Of a stretch of 64,000 nt of DNA, positions 1 through 10,799 are shown piece after piece. Both the position numbers and the translations under genes were made by a program. Where the stretch lies: the NCBI GenBank assembly GCA_030847615.1, contig JAUMIR010000004.1, forward strand, positions 104,360,001 through 104,424,000, given 5' to 3'. Under the pieces are notes generated by a model. That model had not been told where the DNA came from. It worked only from the letters and a program-made list of their open reading frames with translations, and did not search any database. Source of the stretch: Gambelia wislizenii. Taxonomy: Eukaryota; Chordata; Lepidosauria; Squamata; Crotaphytidae. Positions within the stretch are counted from its first letter, which is position 1. Each line of letters begins with the position of its first letter.

Positions 1-1491
1 AGCAACATGAAGGGGGCTTTGATCTCCCTGACCTGTGATGTTAGGATCCATTCCTTTGTGCAGTAGCATCTTGGTGATGGAAATAGCCCCAGCTTGAACT
101 GCCAGATGTAAAGCACTGCTTGAGTCAGGACTCTTGTCTTTCAAGCTGGCACCCTTTTCAATGAGAATTTTGGCTGACTCTGTCTTCCCCATTTCACATG
201 CCACAAGCAATGGCGTATACCGCATTTCATTGCAAGCGTTTATGTCTGTACCTCTTTCAATTAATGCTGCTACAATGCCATGGAGGTCTCCCTCTATGGC
301 TTTAAAGAGAGCTGACACCATCATAGCAGGTGACATTCCTTTGGAATATTCCAGCAATAATTTGAAGAGAAATTGGTTGTTGCTATTAAAGGCTACATCA
401 ATTATGCTGGAATCAACCTTGGCTCCAGCTTCCAGCAAAACTTTAACAGTTTCCTCAAATCCCTGAGACACAGCATAGCCCAATGCAGTCTCTCCTCTCT
501 CATCTTTGGCATCTATCAAAGCGCCATTCTTCAAAAGCATTTGGACCAGGTTGTGGTCATTTCTGAGGGCAGCCATGTGCAGAAAATTGTGGTGATTTTT
601 GTGTCGTCTTGCCTCTTCTTCCAGGATGCTCTTCAGAACATGTGTATGGTGGTTCAGACTGGCCAAATGTAGAGAGCTTTTACCTCCTTGATCCAAGCTG
701 TACATATTGGCACCAGCTTGGAGCAGCATTTTCACAGCTCTTCCGTGACCTTTCTCAGCAGCTCTGTGAAGTGCAGTTCTACCTCCTTTATCCTTTATTT
801 CTAACTTGGCACCTTTGCTGATTAAATAGTCAATTATTTCAGTGTGACCATTAGCTGCTGCAATGTGTAAAAGGGTTTCATTTGCAGAGTTCACTGCATT
901 AATCTCATTCTCCTTTAAGTTTTTTTCCAAATTAGAAAGATTACCTTTAGCCACCCAATCAAAGACATTAAGAGAATTAAGATCAGGGTCTATAGATTTC
1001 ACTGTTGCTGAAACTTGTTTTTCTTTATGTTTGACCCGAACCAGCTTTTGCGGCTTAACCAAAATCTGCCTAGGACTACCTTTTTTCTCTTGGTGAAGAT
1101 CCTTGCCCTTCTGAACCCATCCTTTATCTTTCTCAAGAAGATAACCTATCAAATGCCTTCTTGCATCTCCAATTTTCACATTCACATCACTGACATAACT
1201 CCTGATCTGGTTATACAGATGTGGTTCAATCTCTTTCAGACATGGATAAAAGAACAGCCTGCAAGCTCGCTCACCTTGACAAGCCAAGATATCCAAAACC
1301 CGGGAATTCTTTGCTCTTCGTGTTCTGTAGTAAGATAAGACCATTTTTTTCTCTGGTGTAAAAATGCCATATTCTATTAACCAGTTGAGAAGGTGATCAG
1401 GGTTATTTATTCCATCTACAAGTTCATTCTTCTTAATTCTCAGTACTTCTGTAGCATATGGATTTGTGTACATGTTCATTGTATACATCAT
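1..1491 (-). CDS. CARD and ankyrin-repeat protein, 5' part (Caiap-like inflammasome adapter), runs off the window
   Basis: An open frame of 497 codons runs from an ATG at 1491 to the window edge without a stop; the 3' part lies outside. Residues about 10-98 look like a CARD: LLNWLIEYGIFTPEKK, RVLDILACQGERACRLF and EIEPHLYNQI fit the helix pattern of the family. Residues 100-170 are a charged linker. From about 204 onward there are roughly nine ankyrin repeats, seen as motifs such as ETLLHIAAANGHTEIIDYLI and RTALHRAAEKGHGRAVKMLL. This order matches the CARD- and ANK-domain inflammasome adapter described in zebrafish as Caiap, which acts in the cytosol by bringing CARD proteins into inflammasomes; the assignment rests on architecture and memory. 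The start is chosen because a TAA in frame lies at 1501-1503, just upstream, and the ATG has G at -3; a second ATG follows directly. A pyrimidine-rich TTTTCCTCTAG on the minus strand near 1544-1554 could be a splice acceptor for an upstream non-coding exon. Alternative: another CARD-ankyrin paralogue. Confidence 0.8.
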   Translation of the reverse strand, partial: MMYTMNMYTNPYATEVLRIKKNELVDGINNPDHLLNWLIEYGIFTPEKKMVLSYYRTRRAKNSRVLDILACQGERACRLFFYPCLKEIEPHLYNQIRSYVSDVNVKIGDARRHLIGYLLEKDKGWVQKGKDLHQEKKGSPRQILVKPQKLVRVKHKEKQVSATVKSIDPDLNSLNVFDWVAKGNLSNLEKNLKENEINAVNSANETLLHIAAANGHTEIIDYLISKGAKLEIKDKGGRTALHRAAEKGHGRAVKMLLQAGANMYSLDQGGKSSLHLASLNHHTHVLKSILEEEARRHKNHHNFLHMAALRNDHNLVQMLLKNGALIDAKDERGETALGYAVSQGFEETVKVLLEAGAKVDSSIIDVAFNSNNQFLFKLLLEYSKGMSPAMMVSALFKAIEGDLHGIVAALIERGTDINACNEMRYTPLLVACEMGKTESAKILIEKGASLKDKSPDSSSALHLAVQAGAISITKMLLHKGMDPNITGQGDQSPLHVA

Positions 1492-2364
1492 GTCGATTAT
1501 TTATACAAAATGCATTAGACATTCCTTTGGAAGCCAATATTTACTAGAGGAAAATGTTCAGTTGCTGACAACAAATACCACTGTGGTTCAACTGGAAATC
1601 TCAGGAACAACCACCAAAAAGAAAAAGAAGAGAAAGAAAAGAGCAAACTCTTCACCTTTTCTTGTGCAATGCTGTTGCCTTCTGATCTTCTTCTCTATTG
1701 CTTAACGACAGACTGAGTTGACAGATGTAAGGAAAACAAAACAAAATTCAGCAGATGTATTCCAGTAAATATGGCAGCATTACAGCTCCTGTAGATAAAA
1801 TAGGGAGGAAAATTGTGTTTTCAAATTGGTAGCTAAGCTATTGATGGAACAGAAACTTTTTCCCCCCTTGTGTGGACCCATCTGTCAAACATGTCAGAAG
1901 AAAACCAGCAGGCTAGATACTGTTGCTATGTAATTAGCCTTTGTGTAATGTTAAGATAAAATTGTATACTCCTGAGTTAGTTACATAGAGGCATATCATA
2001 CAGTGCTCAGGAGCTGTGGTGCTATGTTGCCAAACAGAAACAATCCACATAAGAGAAGTGATAAAAAGAAAAGTAAGTTTCATGTTTGAAAGATTTTAGA
2101 TTGCCAAACATTGTAGACATAACACAGTCTTCTTGCTGTGACAGAACTTTAATACCTGTCAGGTAATTAAGAAACAAAACTCTATGCCCCCCCCTCGCCC
2201 CCCCACAAACATTTAATAATTTTGTCAGTGCTGTGAGATCACAAGTTTTCTCATAAAGGAAAAGTGAGCTCTCATTAAGAATGCATCTGACCCCAAGGTG
2301 GAATATTATAACAATTCAGGGATTTTCATTACAGCAATACATGAACATTGTTAATGATGGTTTC
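1492..2364. other. non-coding sequence upstream of the CARD-ankyrin gene
   Basis: No gene or clear repeat is seen. This is probably 5'UTR, a first intron or the promoter side of the minus-strand CARD-ankyrin gene. A short C-rich run lies near 2187-2205. No TATA box or CpG island was recognised. Confidence 0.4.
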
Positions 2365-2975
2365 TAAGGATTTCTAATGGTGAAAATACTCCTCATGGAA
2401 TTTGCTGGGAATCCTACCTGTCTAAACAGGATCCAGCACCAATCCACACTATTCATAAGGAGCGGGGCCCAAAACGACAAAAACAATGGAGTAAAAGCCT
2501 ACACCAATTTTCCCATACTTTTTCACAAACTGTGAGGCAGGTGCACATTTTTGCTTATTTAGGCTATTGAACAATAAAAAACTCAAAGGAAAGCACAAAG
2601 CTGATTGGCTGGGTGAGAGTGGGGGTGGGGCTTGCTAGGAGGGCAAGTGCTCCCTGTCACCATGTTGGATTTTTGCCTTAGCGAGCGATCGCTAAGGCGA
2701 TAAAAAGGATCAATATTTTCTGTTTTGCTTTCTTATAAAATTGGAGAATTGCTCTATGGCACCAGCACACCTTGGGATGACTTTTAGAAAAACAACAAAT
2801 GGCAGCAGTGACGAAGTAACATGAGTAAATCACTCGTGGCCGCCATCAGGAATGCAAGGATTATGGGGGCTCCCAAGGCCAGAAAAAAATGTTTGGACAT
2901 GTTGCTGCTGCTGCTGCTGCAAGATACCAATGCTACAAGGTATTTGGGATTTTTTCCCCTCGTGTAGATGGGCCC
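2365..2975 (-). mobile_element. family B non-autonomous DNA element, copy 1
   Basis: About 0.6 kb, similar throughout to 4927-5504 in the opposite orientation. Shared landmarks are a segment with GATTGGCTGGGTGAGAGTGG near 2602, GGGCTTGCTAGGAGGGCAAG near 2628, a GCCTTAGCGAGCG/CGCTAAGGC inverted motif near 2676-2699, and GAGTAAATCACTCGTGGCC near 2823. The right end CGTGTAGATGGGCCC mirrors the left end of the 4927 copy; the left end is eroded (CTAATGGTGAAAATAC). No coding potential. The transposon superfamily is not certain. Confidence 0.6.
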
Positions 2976-3127
2976 TAAGAAAGTAGGGTATTTAACATAG
3001 CAATCCTGTATCAAATTATGGCAGGAGGGAAAATATGGTGCTCCTGCACCAATGGAACTGTATCCAAATACACCACCACTGGCAAGATCAGTGGGTTGGG
3101 GAGAGAGGCAGTTTCTCCCCTGTGGGC

Positions 3128-3188
<61 letters not shown>

Positions 3189-3678
3189 CAGAGGGGCTGG
3201 AAGAGCACTTCTGGTTTCACAGATACATTTGTTATTTGTTGTTATGTGCATTCAAGTGGGTGGCAAACCTGTCCTAGGATTTCTTCAAAGGTGATTTGCC
3301 ATTGCCTTGCTGACAGGATCAAAACAAAGTGTAGAGGGGAAACACAATTTCTTTTAAAAGATAAGTGTGCTTCCTGGAGCCTTCCAGGAGCACAGTCCTA
3401 TTTTAGATGAAGACAATAGGATAGGGCTTCTGGGAACTCAGAAAGCAGGAGGATGAACAGTTGTGGTCCACATGCAGCTTATGTTGTGCTTGTTGCTGAT
3501 CTTGCTCTCCATGGGAAGTCTGGGAGGAGAGGGGAAAGTACACAACACAGGAAAACCAAAATGCCATAAAAACAGCAAACACACATGCACACCCAGCATC
3601 TTGAGAAGCACAGCCATATGATATCCATATGCCATTACTATATTTATTTTTACCCTGCTTTCCCCCACCCCCAAATTA
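2976..3678. other. intergenic spacer containing an AG microsatellite
   Basis: Apart from the AG repeat listed separately I see no gene or recognised element. The long frames here in both directions are products of the microsatellite. Confidence 0.4.
3131..3186. repeat. (AG)28 microsatellite
   Basis: Uninterrupted AG dinucleotide run of about 56 bases. It produces artificial Glu-Arg and Ser-Leu repeat frames on both strands. Likely polymorphic in length. Confidence 0.95.
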
Positions 3679-4334
3679 GGGGCTTGTCTATATGAGGCAA
3701 AAAAATGTGAATTGCTCCACAGTAATGGCAATTCGCAGCAGCTGCTATTTATCTTAACTTTTTTTTTTTTTTTGCAGATTGCAGGCATACAAAGCTATCC
3801 ACATTTGCTGTGCAAACGGGCATGCCTGCAAGTCAAGATGGCAGCCATGAGTGAAATACTCATGTTTTTACTTACCTCAATTTGCCACTGCTAAACAATA
3901 TTTTTTTAAAAAAAAACCATATCCAAGGTGCAAAAGAGTGATCTTTCACATTAATGAAAAGCAAACAAAAAAAAAAGCCATTTTATTGCCTTAACGCTCA
4001 CTCGCTAAGGCAAAAATCCAACATGGTGGCTCCGGGTGCTTGCCTTGTTAACAAGCTCTGCCCCCTGTGCATGTCTGATCAATCAACTTTCTATTTCCCC
4101 TCATATAGGGAAAGCGAATCAAATCGAATCACTTGTCTCAATGAGCAGGAATGTGCATTCCCCCTGCAGTTTTTAAAAAACTTCGGGAAAAGCTGTGGAG
4201 GCTTTTCCCATGTAGTATGTGGTGGATTTGGACCCCTCCTTCCTAATATGTCAAAATGATGCAGAATCCCATTGAGACAGATCATATTCTCCTTGCATTC
4301 TGTGAGGAATATTTTTGCCATTTAGACAACTCCC
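3679..4334 (-). mobile_element. family B non-autonomous DNA element, copy 2
   Basis: Left end GGGGCTTGTCTATATGAGG and right end CATTTAGACAACTCCC are imperfect inverted repeats. Interior landmarks are the CTCGCTAAGGCAAAAATCCA block near 4001, CAACATGGTGG and GCTTGCCTTGTTAACAAGC. The same blocks, in the same order, occur in the copies at 4927, 43665 and 48389. It is non-coding. No exact target duplication can be recognised. Confidence 0.6.
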
Positions 4335-4926
4335 TGGGATTCAGGGTGGCTTAGAGGTTAATATAGCTGAAACCAAACAAAAGTCAACATTAAAATGGAA
4401 TGACACCGTTTACAATGCTATCCATGCACAGAGGGCTTCCATGAACTCACAACAATTAGGATATGTCCCCACTATACCACCTATATCCCAACACATTGTG
4501 GAAAGTGATACTAGACAGTAATGGTCCCATCACTCCCAGTCCCCAGTCATTTGTCCAGGCAGGGGTTCAAATCCCCTTCTGCTCACAGGAAGCACTCCTG
4601 TGGAGAAAAGTACACAGAAGAGGGAGAACCCACACAACACAACATCTTCTCAGTCTGGGAGACAGGAGGTAAAATCCACTCAGTGGTTTGGAGACAATAA
4701 TTGGAATCAAGACTCTCAAGTTGAAAACTTTTCATGGACTGTTCCAATGTTAATGTTCCCAAGTATCTATGCCATGGCAGTCTATAAGCAAGAAGCACCA
4801 CCAGCAAACAAATATTATATGGTTAAGGCCAGAGCTTTGGAAAAGGTAATTCTTGGGATCACAGCTCTTAGAATCACCCAGCCAGCATGAATTTGTGGTT
4901 CAAAAAGTAGCTTTTTTCAAGCCCTA
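4335..4926. other. intergenic spacer between two family B copies
   Basis: No gene or recognised repeat. Small open frames here show no domain and no codon-usage signal that I can see. Confidence 0.35.
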
Positions 4927-5504
4927 GGGCCCATCTACACAAGGGGAAAAAATCCCAAATACCTCATAGTACTGGCATCTCGCAGCAGCAGTGATATGTC
5001 TAAACAGTTTTTCGGGCCTCTGAAGCCCCATAAACCTCATATTTGTGATGGCAGCTGTGAGTGATTTATTTGAGTTAGTTCTTCACTGCTGCCAAGTTTT
5101 TTTCTTTCTTTAAAAAAGTCATCCCAAGGCACACTGGTGCAATAAAGCAATTCTCCAAAGCAAAACAGAAAATATTGATCCTTTTTATCGCGTCAGCAGG
5201 GGATCACTAAGGTGAAAATCCAACATGGCAGCAGTGGGCACTTGCCCTCCTAGCAAGTCCGGCCCCCACTCTCACCCTACCAATCAGCTTTGTGCTTCCT
5301 GTCAAGTTATTTATTGTTCTATAGTCCAAACGAGCAAAAATATGCACCTGCCTTGCAGTTTGTGAAAAAGTATGGGGGAAAATTGTTTTTGCTATTTTGG
5401 GCCCCCCTCTTTCCGAATAGTGTGGATTGGCGCTGGATCCTGTTTAGACAGGTAGTATTCCCAGTAAATTCCATGAGGGTTACTTTCACCGTTTAGATGG
5501 CCCC
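4927..5504 (-). mobile_element. family B non-autonomous DNA element, copy 3
   Basis: Ends GGGCCCATCTACAC and GTTTAGATGGCCCC form an imperfect terminal inverted repeat. The interior is similar to 2365-2975 in reverse orientation, including TCCAACATGGCAGCAGTGGG near 5219 and CCAATCAGCTTTGTGCTTCC near 5280. Non-coding. The three-base flanks (CTA and AAG) do not match, so the target duplication is unclear. Confidence 0.6.
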
Positions 5505-8357
5505 AAGTTGGTGCTAATCATGTGAAATGTCTTCCCTCTGACTTAGCAAGTGCATGGTGACTGCAGTGCTGGATTGTAGGCATTTTGCACAATTGTTCCT
5601 TCTGATTCATGTAATAAGTTGTAAAGATACCTTCTCTGGCCTGGCTACCCCCACCCCACTCCACATGTGGTACACTATAATTGTTATAAATCCATAGCCA
5701 CCTGTGTTTGGCAATTGTAATCCAACACATCTAGAGGCTACTGTGTCAGGGGAGGCAGTTTTAAGACTTCCTTGTGAAATCTTACTAACTTGAATGGAAG
5801 GCATTTTGTTTGTTTACACTTGCAATGGTCATCCAATAACAGGGCCACTAAGCTAAGTTAATCATCACTTGAAAGAGCAAGTTGAGTGTTTTTTAGCTAA
5901 TTGTTTAGTCTTTATATTTGGCTTTGAAGCTCTGTGTGCTTTGAAGCTTCATGGGTGTGGGGTGTTTTTTTTTTCCAGTCTTTGAGGTGAACATGTTTCT
6001 TAATTAATGTAGGAGCCAGCTTTCAAAACATACTTTGTCAACATAAAATATATTTAACATGCCTTATTTTCATTATCCTCCCATCCAAATGAGGAGAGCA
6101 AATGAATCATTTTCTTAAATAAATACTGTATCAAGCTTTTCTCATATACGGTTTGATTTCTATGAAAAATCCAGAAGAGGTCACTGTTTCTCTTTGAAGC
6201 ATTCTTAATAGCCTCAGTTGACAGTATGCTTTAAACTAATTAGAGACCTGGAACCTGTTAAAATGGCATGCCATGTAACTGAATGGTTTCCAATACCTTC
6301 TTTACATTCTCTAGGGTGTTTGGCCTGACATAACAGCTGGAATAAATGAACATAAATATATCAGTAGTGAGTTAAGTTATGTTATTGATGTTTCCCAGAA
6401 TGCATTTTAATTTCAGATTCAGCCGCTGAAGCACAACAGCTATCTATAATACAACCAGTTCTTTATTGAAAACATTCAACGTCTTTGTTATATGAACTAG
6501 GCAATGACTGAGCATGGCACAAAGATGCTGAACATTTTCACTTTCCTTGGTGGCACTGGGCTAAATTCAGTTGTTAGACCCAGCTAAGGTACCCCCATTG
6601 AATCAATTGTGCTGCCTTTCCAAGTTTCCATTGACTCTAATTTAACTGAGACTATCAGATTTAGCTTCTTCTGAAAAGGTGTACTGTGCTTCAATGACAA
6701 CATATACTGGGCCTGTGACATTATAAAAATGCCACAAGTTTTTATGAGAAATTTTTATCAGACTGGGAAGTAGGACTTTCTTTAGCTAATGGAAGTTTTA
6801 AGCTAGGTTTTGGCAGTTAAAGAAAAATCAGTCCCCTTGTACCAGTGTTAGAAATACGTTAGTTATTTTAAAAACTGTATCAGGTCCAAAGTTTATTTTA
6901 ATACTGTTGACAAATTTTGATACTGCTGATGAAATGGAATACTCTAGCACAGCATACCTCCAGCTTTTGCAGATGAAAACCAGGACACGTGGGGCCAAGT
7001 GACATCAGAGTGTGGTCAAGATGGCAAAAGTTATTAATGAGGAGGAACACAGAGAGTATGCACTGCAGCAGTTTGCTTTTGCCTGTACCTACTAGGAAAG
7101 GAGGTTCTAACCCCTCCTTTCATCTTCTCCCTACTGCCTCAATGGACTTCAAACTACTTTTGGACTTTGAACCCAGTTTGTAGCAACTGAAGTAAGATGA
7201 GGACAAAAGCAGAAAGTGGAAAAAGGAGAGAGAAAGTGGGACATCTTAAAAGCAGCTGAAAAACTGGGACAACAGAGGATTAATCGCAATTGTCCCTGCC
7301 AAAGCAGGACAGTTGGAGAGTATGGCGCAGGCTGCTCTTTCTTTCCATACTGTGTCTGCAACACTGTCATGCCATAGGTGATGCAATAACATCTTTCAGC
7401 ACAAGCAAAACTGGGAAATCCTCCTCTTTTCCAGTCCTGGACCAAGAAACTGCTACTTTCTTCAGACATCAAGATGACTGTGTCTAATGACAAAGGTGTA
7501 CTATGCACATTTCTAATTAACTATCTGGGGGAACCTGATCCCATAGCAGGAGTGGAGGGGAATCACTGGTCCTCCAGATGTTTTGGCCTACAGTACTCAT
7601 AATCCTTTATCTCTGGCCATGCTGGCTGAGGCTACTGGGAGCTGAAAGTCCAAAACATATGTATGAACTAAAGTTCCACAGTACTCTTAACCATCAGAAA
7701 GCAGCTTTAGTCTGGAGTTCCACTAATTGTTTACAGAATTCTCTACTAATGGGGTGGGGTGTTTACAGTTCACCACAAAAAATGTAATACATTGCTAGTC
7801 TTTCAAATACATGGTAATTTTTAGATCATAAAATGCAGTTGCACCATTGTGTTTAAAATGGAATCATAGACTCATAGAATCCTTGCACAGACTTTGCTGC
7901 ATATGGTCATAACCCTAAACTTGCAATTAAATCCCATTGGAATCAATACAACTTCTAATTAAACATGGCTGCAAGCAAGTCTTTTGTTATTTATCACTTC
8001 GCTACTCTTACAGCTAACTCTGTGTCAATGTAAGCTCATGTAAATATAGCACTCTCAACTGATTATCCCAAAGTTTTATATGTCCTTTGCAATGTTACAG
8101 TAACCTTCACCTTTCTCCTTATGTTTACTTATTTGGAAGAAAGTTTCTTTAAAAATCCACAGGACTTATTTCCACATAAATGTGCTTAAGAGTTCATATT
8201 AACATTTGAAACATATTTATATGGGGGGAAATGGCCCGCACTTCATAAGAGAATTTTTCCAAGTGTAATAGAGCCCATAAAGCTGCACTGTACTGAAAAG
8301 AGCATATTATTTTGAGTAACACACCAAGCCTATACTTGAGCACTCAGAAGTAAGTCT
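5505..8357. other. intergenic, largely unrecognised
   Basis: No gene. The sequence is AT-rich with short poly-T tracts. At about 7570-7665 there is a small repeat (CTCCAGATGTTTTGGC ... GCTGGCTGAGGCTACTGGGA) of a type seen again at 12061, 19225, 27555, 36310 and 43180. Near 7863 a short TAGACTCATAGAATCC resembles a decayed CR1 tail. Nothing else could be assigned. Confidence 0.4.
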
Positions 8358-9855
8358 GAGGGCTCACCTACATGGACCAGGATATGCCAGCTCCCTGCTG
8401 GAATATCCTGCCTGCGGATCTGGCCCGTTCCTCCATCGTTACCTCCACAAAGCAGGAGGATGTCTAGATGGACATGCCGGCGTGTCACTGCAACCACTGC
8501 TGCAGTCTCCCTCACTCTCCTGGAAACTAGGAAGCCAGCCCATAATTTGTGACCAAAGCCTCCTGCATGCGACCAGCCTTAGTCGCATGCTGCGGGACTC
8601 CTTCGTGCTGCAGAAGAGCGATGGCAGACCGGCAGCTGTAGCAACAAGCTGCCATGCCCAACCGGGCTCCTCTGGTCACACAGGGCCCAGTCTGTCTTTT
8701 GCCAGTGGGAACAAATTAAAGCAGTTATTATTTTAAAACATTGTAACAGGCCCTACCCCATCTTCCCCCCGCCATCTTAGCCCTGTCTTTGCCCTGGAGG
8801 TCGTGAGGACTGCCCAGGGCAGAACAGGGCTGTAGGACCACCCACCCCTGGCCAGGGGAACACTCCCCCCTCTTCCCGACATCTCCATGCCTGGGGACCC
8901 AGATACCACTCACAGCAGCTGCAGATAACTTAACAGTTTATTGAAGGAATGAGGTTAACAAACACAAATAACATAATTTGGGACCTTTTGGTCTTTACTT
9001 TAAACTCCTGGAATTATCCCTTAGGAGTGTCCCCAGGGATACCCCCACCTGGATCCCCAAAATCTTATCCCAACCATCCTCTAGTCACTGCCACGTCCAT
9101 GTTCAGCTGGCATTTTCTCCATTTCCTCTCATTCGGCCTTCTCACCTATCTTTATTCCTTGTTTACAATTCCACCTGAACCCTCCTGTGCTAGTTGTTGT
9201 GAGCCTGGAAGTTTCCACTGGAGAGAGGGTTAAGAAAGACCCCTTCCTTCTAGCAACCCTCTTTTCCTCTGGTCCTCCTGCCAAAGGCAGCCAGTACTCA
9301 GGGAGTTCTTCCCCGCCTGCACTCTCCCTGTCTCCAACTGCCTCTTGTCTCCCACTCTTCCTTCCTCCCTTGTTCCTTATCATATCCGCCTTTTCCTTGT
9401 CTCTATCAGCATGCTTCCTCACCTCCTCTGTTGGCTGCCTCCCAAGTTCTGTCCGTCCTCTGACTCCTCTCTCCATCCTGGTTCTTTTTTCCTCTGCATC
9501 CTTCCCTTGTTCTCCAAATCCTCTCATGCTTCCTCTCCTGGCTCTTTCCTCCCACCTTTGACTTCTGGGCTCTCGCCCCCGCCCGGCCCTCATTCCGGAT
9601 GTCATCCCCCTCCACTGGCTCTTCCCCATCCCCACCATTCTTGCCAGCTTCTGGGTTCTTTATTCTCATCACCATTTGCCGCCAGTCTCCCTGCTTGGCC
9701 AACCCGGGACTGCTTGCCTTTTGAAGGTTTTTGCCCCTGACCATCCATGATGGGTCCCCCAAATTGCCACAAGGGCAAAAGGTTTGCATCATCAGGACTG
9801 CAGGGCTCTAAGATGGGGGCAAGACAGGGTATATTGCCCATGTAGATAAGCCCTC
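8358..9855. mobile_element. 1.5-kb DNA element with inverted ends GAGGGCT
   Basis: The left end GAGGGCTCACCTACATGG is matched in inverted orientation by CCATGTAGATAAGCCCTC at the right end. This suggests a non-autonomous DNA transposon about 1.5 kb long. The ends resemble those of family B (GGGCCCATCTACAC). The inside is strongly strand-biased: 9240-9740 is C/T-rich on the plus strand, which produces a long Arg/Glu/Gly-rich open frame on the minus strand with no recognisable domain. I see no transposase and no clean target duplication. Confidence 0.55.
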
Positions 9856-9979
9856 AGTGACTTACATTCAATTGTTAGTCCCAACCAGAGTAGATCTATT
9901 AAATCAATGAGATTTACACAAGTTTTGAATTACTATTCAACAATTCTGTGTATTCTAATCTAATTAGAACTATTACTTA

Positions 9980-10400
9980 CAGTATTAAAATATTTATATC
10001 ATGGGATCTCAGGGCAGTGAACAAGTAAAATCAATTTAAGTAGTTTAAAACAGTAAAAACAAATTTAAACAAAATTAAAGCATATTAGTGAATAGGTTGA
10101 AAGAGTTAAAACCATTTAAAACCTTACGCATCTCCATTTTGAAATAAATTCATTGAGTCCTGAAAAGCTTTAATGAAAAGCCATATGTTTTTTTACTTGC
10201 TCCTAGCTCCTAGCAGAAGCTGTTCCAGCATTGGGGTGCCACAACTGAGAAGGCTCTCTCTCATGGCCTCACACAGCTCCTACTGGTGGGGTACAGAAGA
10301 GAGTCTCCCAAAAGACCTCAGACCTTGACCATGTAGGAAGAGGCACTTCTTTCAGTATCAAGCTTTGTAAGACTTCAGATATTATCACAAGAATCTTGAG
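9980..10400 (+). repeat. decayed interspersed repeat (LINE 3'-region type)
   Basis: A segment with ATGGGATCTCAGGGCAGTGA followed by an A-rich stretch and then AAGGCTCTCTCTCATGGCC is similar in layout to 12405-13010 (GGGATCTCAGAGCAACGTAC ... GAGAAGGCCCTCTCACG) and 40450-40800. These look like copies of one old family, probably a LINE 3' region. No coding frame survives. Confidence 0.4.
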
Positions 10401-10442
10401 CCCAAACTAGAAGTGTACTGGCAGCTGCTGCCATGGGTGTAA

Positions 10443-10661
10443 GGGGTGCATCTATGCTGTAGAAACAATGCAGTCTGACACCACTTCAAGTGCTGTAGCG
10501 ACATCCTATGGAATCCTGGGGTTTGTAGTTTTACAAGGTCTTTAGCCTTCTCTACCAAACAGTGCTGGTGCCTCACAAAACTACAAATCCCAGGATTCTG
10601 TACAATGGAGCCATGGCAGTTAAAGTGGTGTCAAACTGAATTATTTCTACAGTGTAAAAGC
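10443..10661. mobile_element. small palindromic MITE
   Basis: The two halves are inverted copies: GCTGTAGAAACAATGCAGTC at the left pairs with a diverged TTTCTACAGTG at the right, and ATCCTGGGGTTTGTAG pairs with CTACAAATCCCAGGAT. About 220 bp and non-coding. Related fragments are at 26905-27320 and 42960-43170. Superfamily not determined. Confidence 0.6.
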
Positions 10662-10723
10662 TGAAGCTCAGAAGAACACCAACAGAGTGGGGCAAAGCAA
10701 ACAAACAGAGTGGGACAAAGCAA

Positions 10724-10786
10724 ACCCTGGGGGTTGGACTGGATGGCCCTCATGGTCTCTTCCAACTCTACAATTCTATGATTCCA
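10724..10786 (+). mobile_element. CR1 LINE 3' end fragment
   Basis: Contains GGTTGGACTGGATGGCC, GGTCTCTTCCAACTCTAC and the terminal ATTCTATGATTC of CR1, in plus orientation. Only the last ~60 bases are present. Confidence 0.8.
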
Positions 10787-10799
10787 AGTTCTAAAACAG

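Noticed and set aside
2908..2922. CAG/CTG trinucleotide expansion
   Set aside because: Only about five CTG units, within the normal range for chance and inside a repeat element.
2784..3410. Several long frames on both strands with Glu-Arg or Ser-Leu repeats
   Set aside because: They are translations of the (AG)28 microsatellite and have no other protein-like features.
9129..9638. 169-codon Arg/Glu/Gly-rich frame on the minus strand
   Set aside because: It follows from the C/T-rich plus strand inside a repeat element; no domain, no splice or promoter signals.
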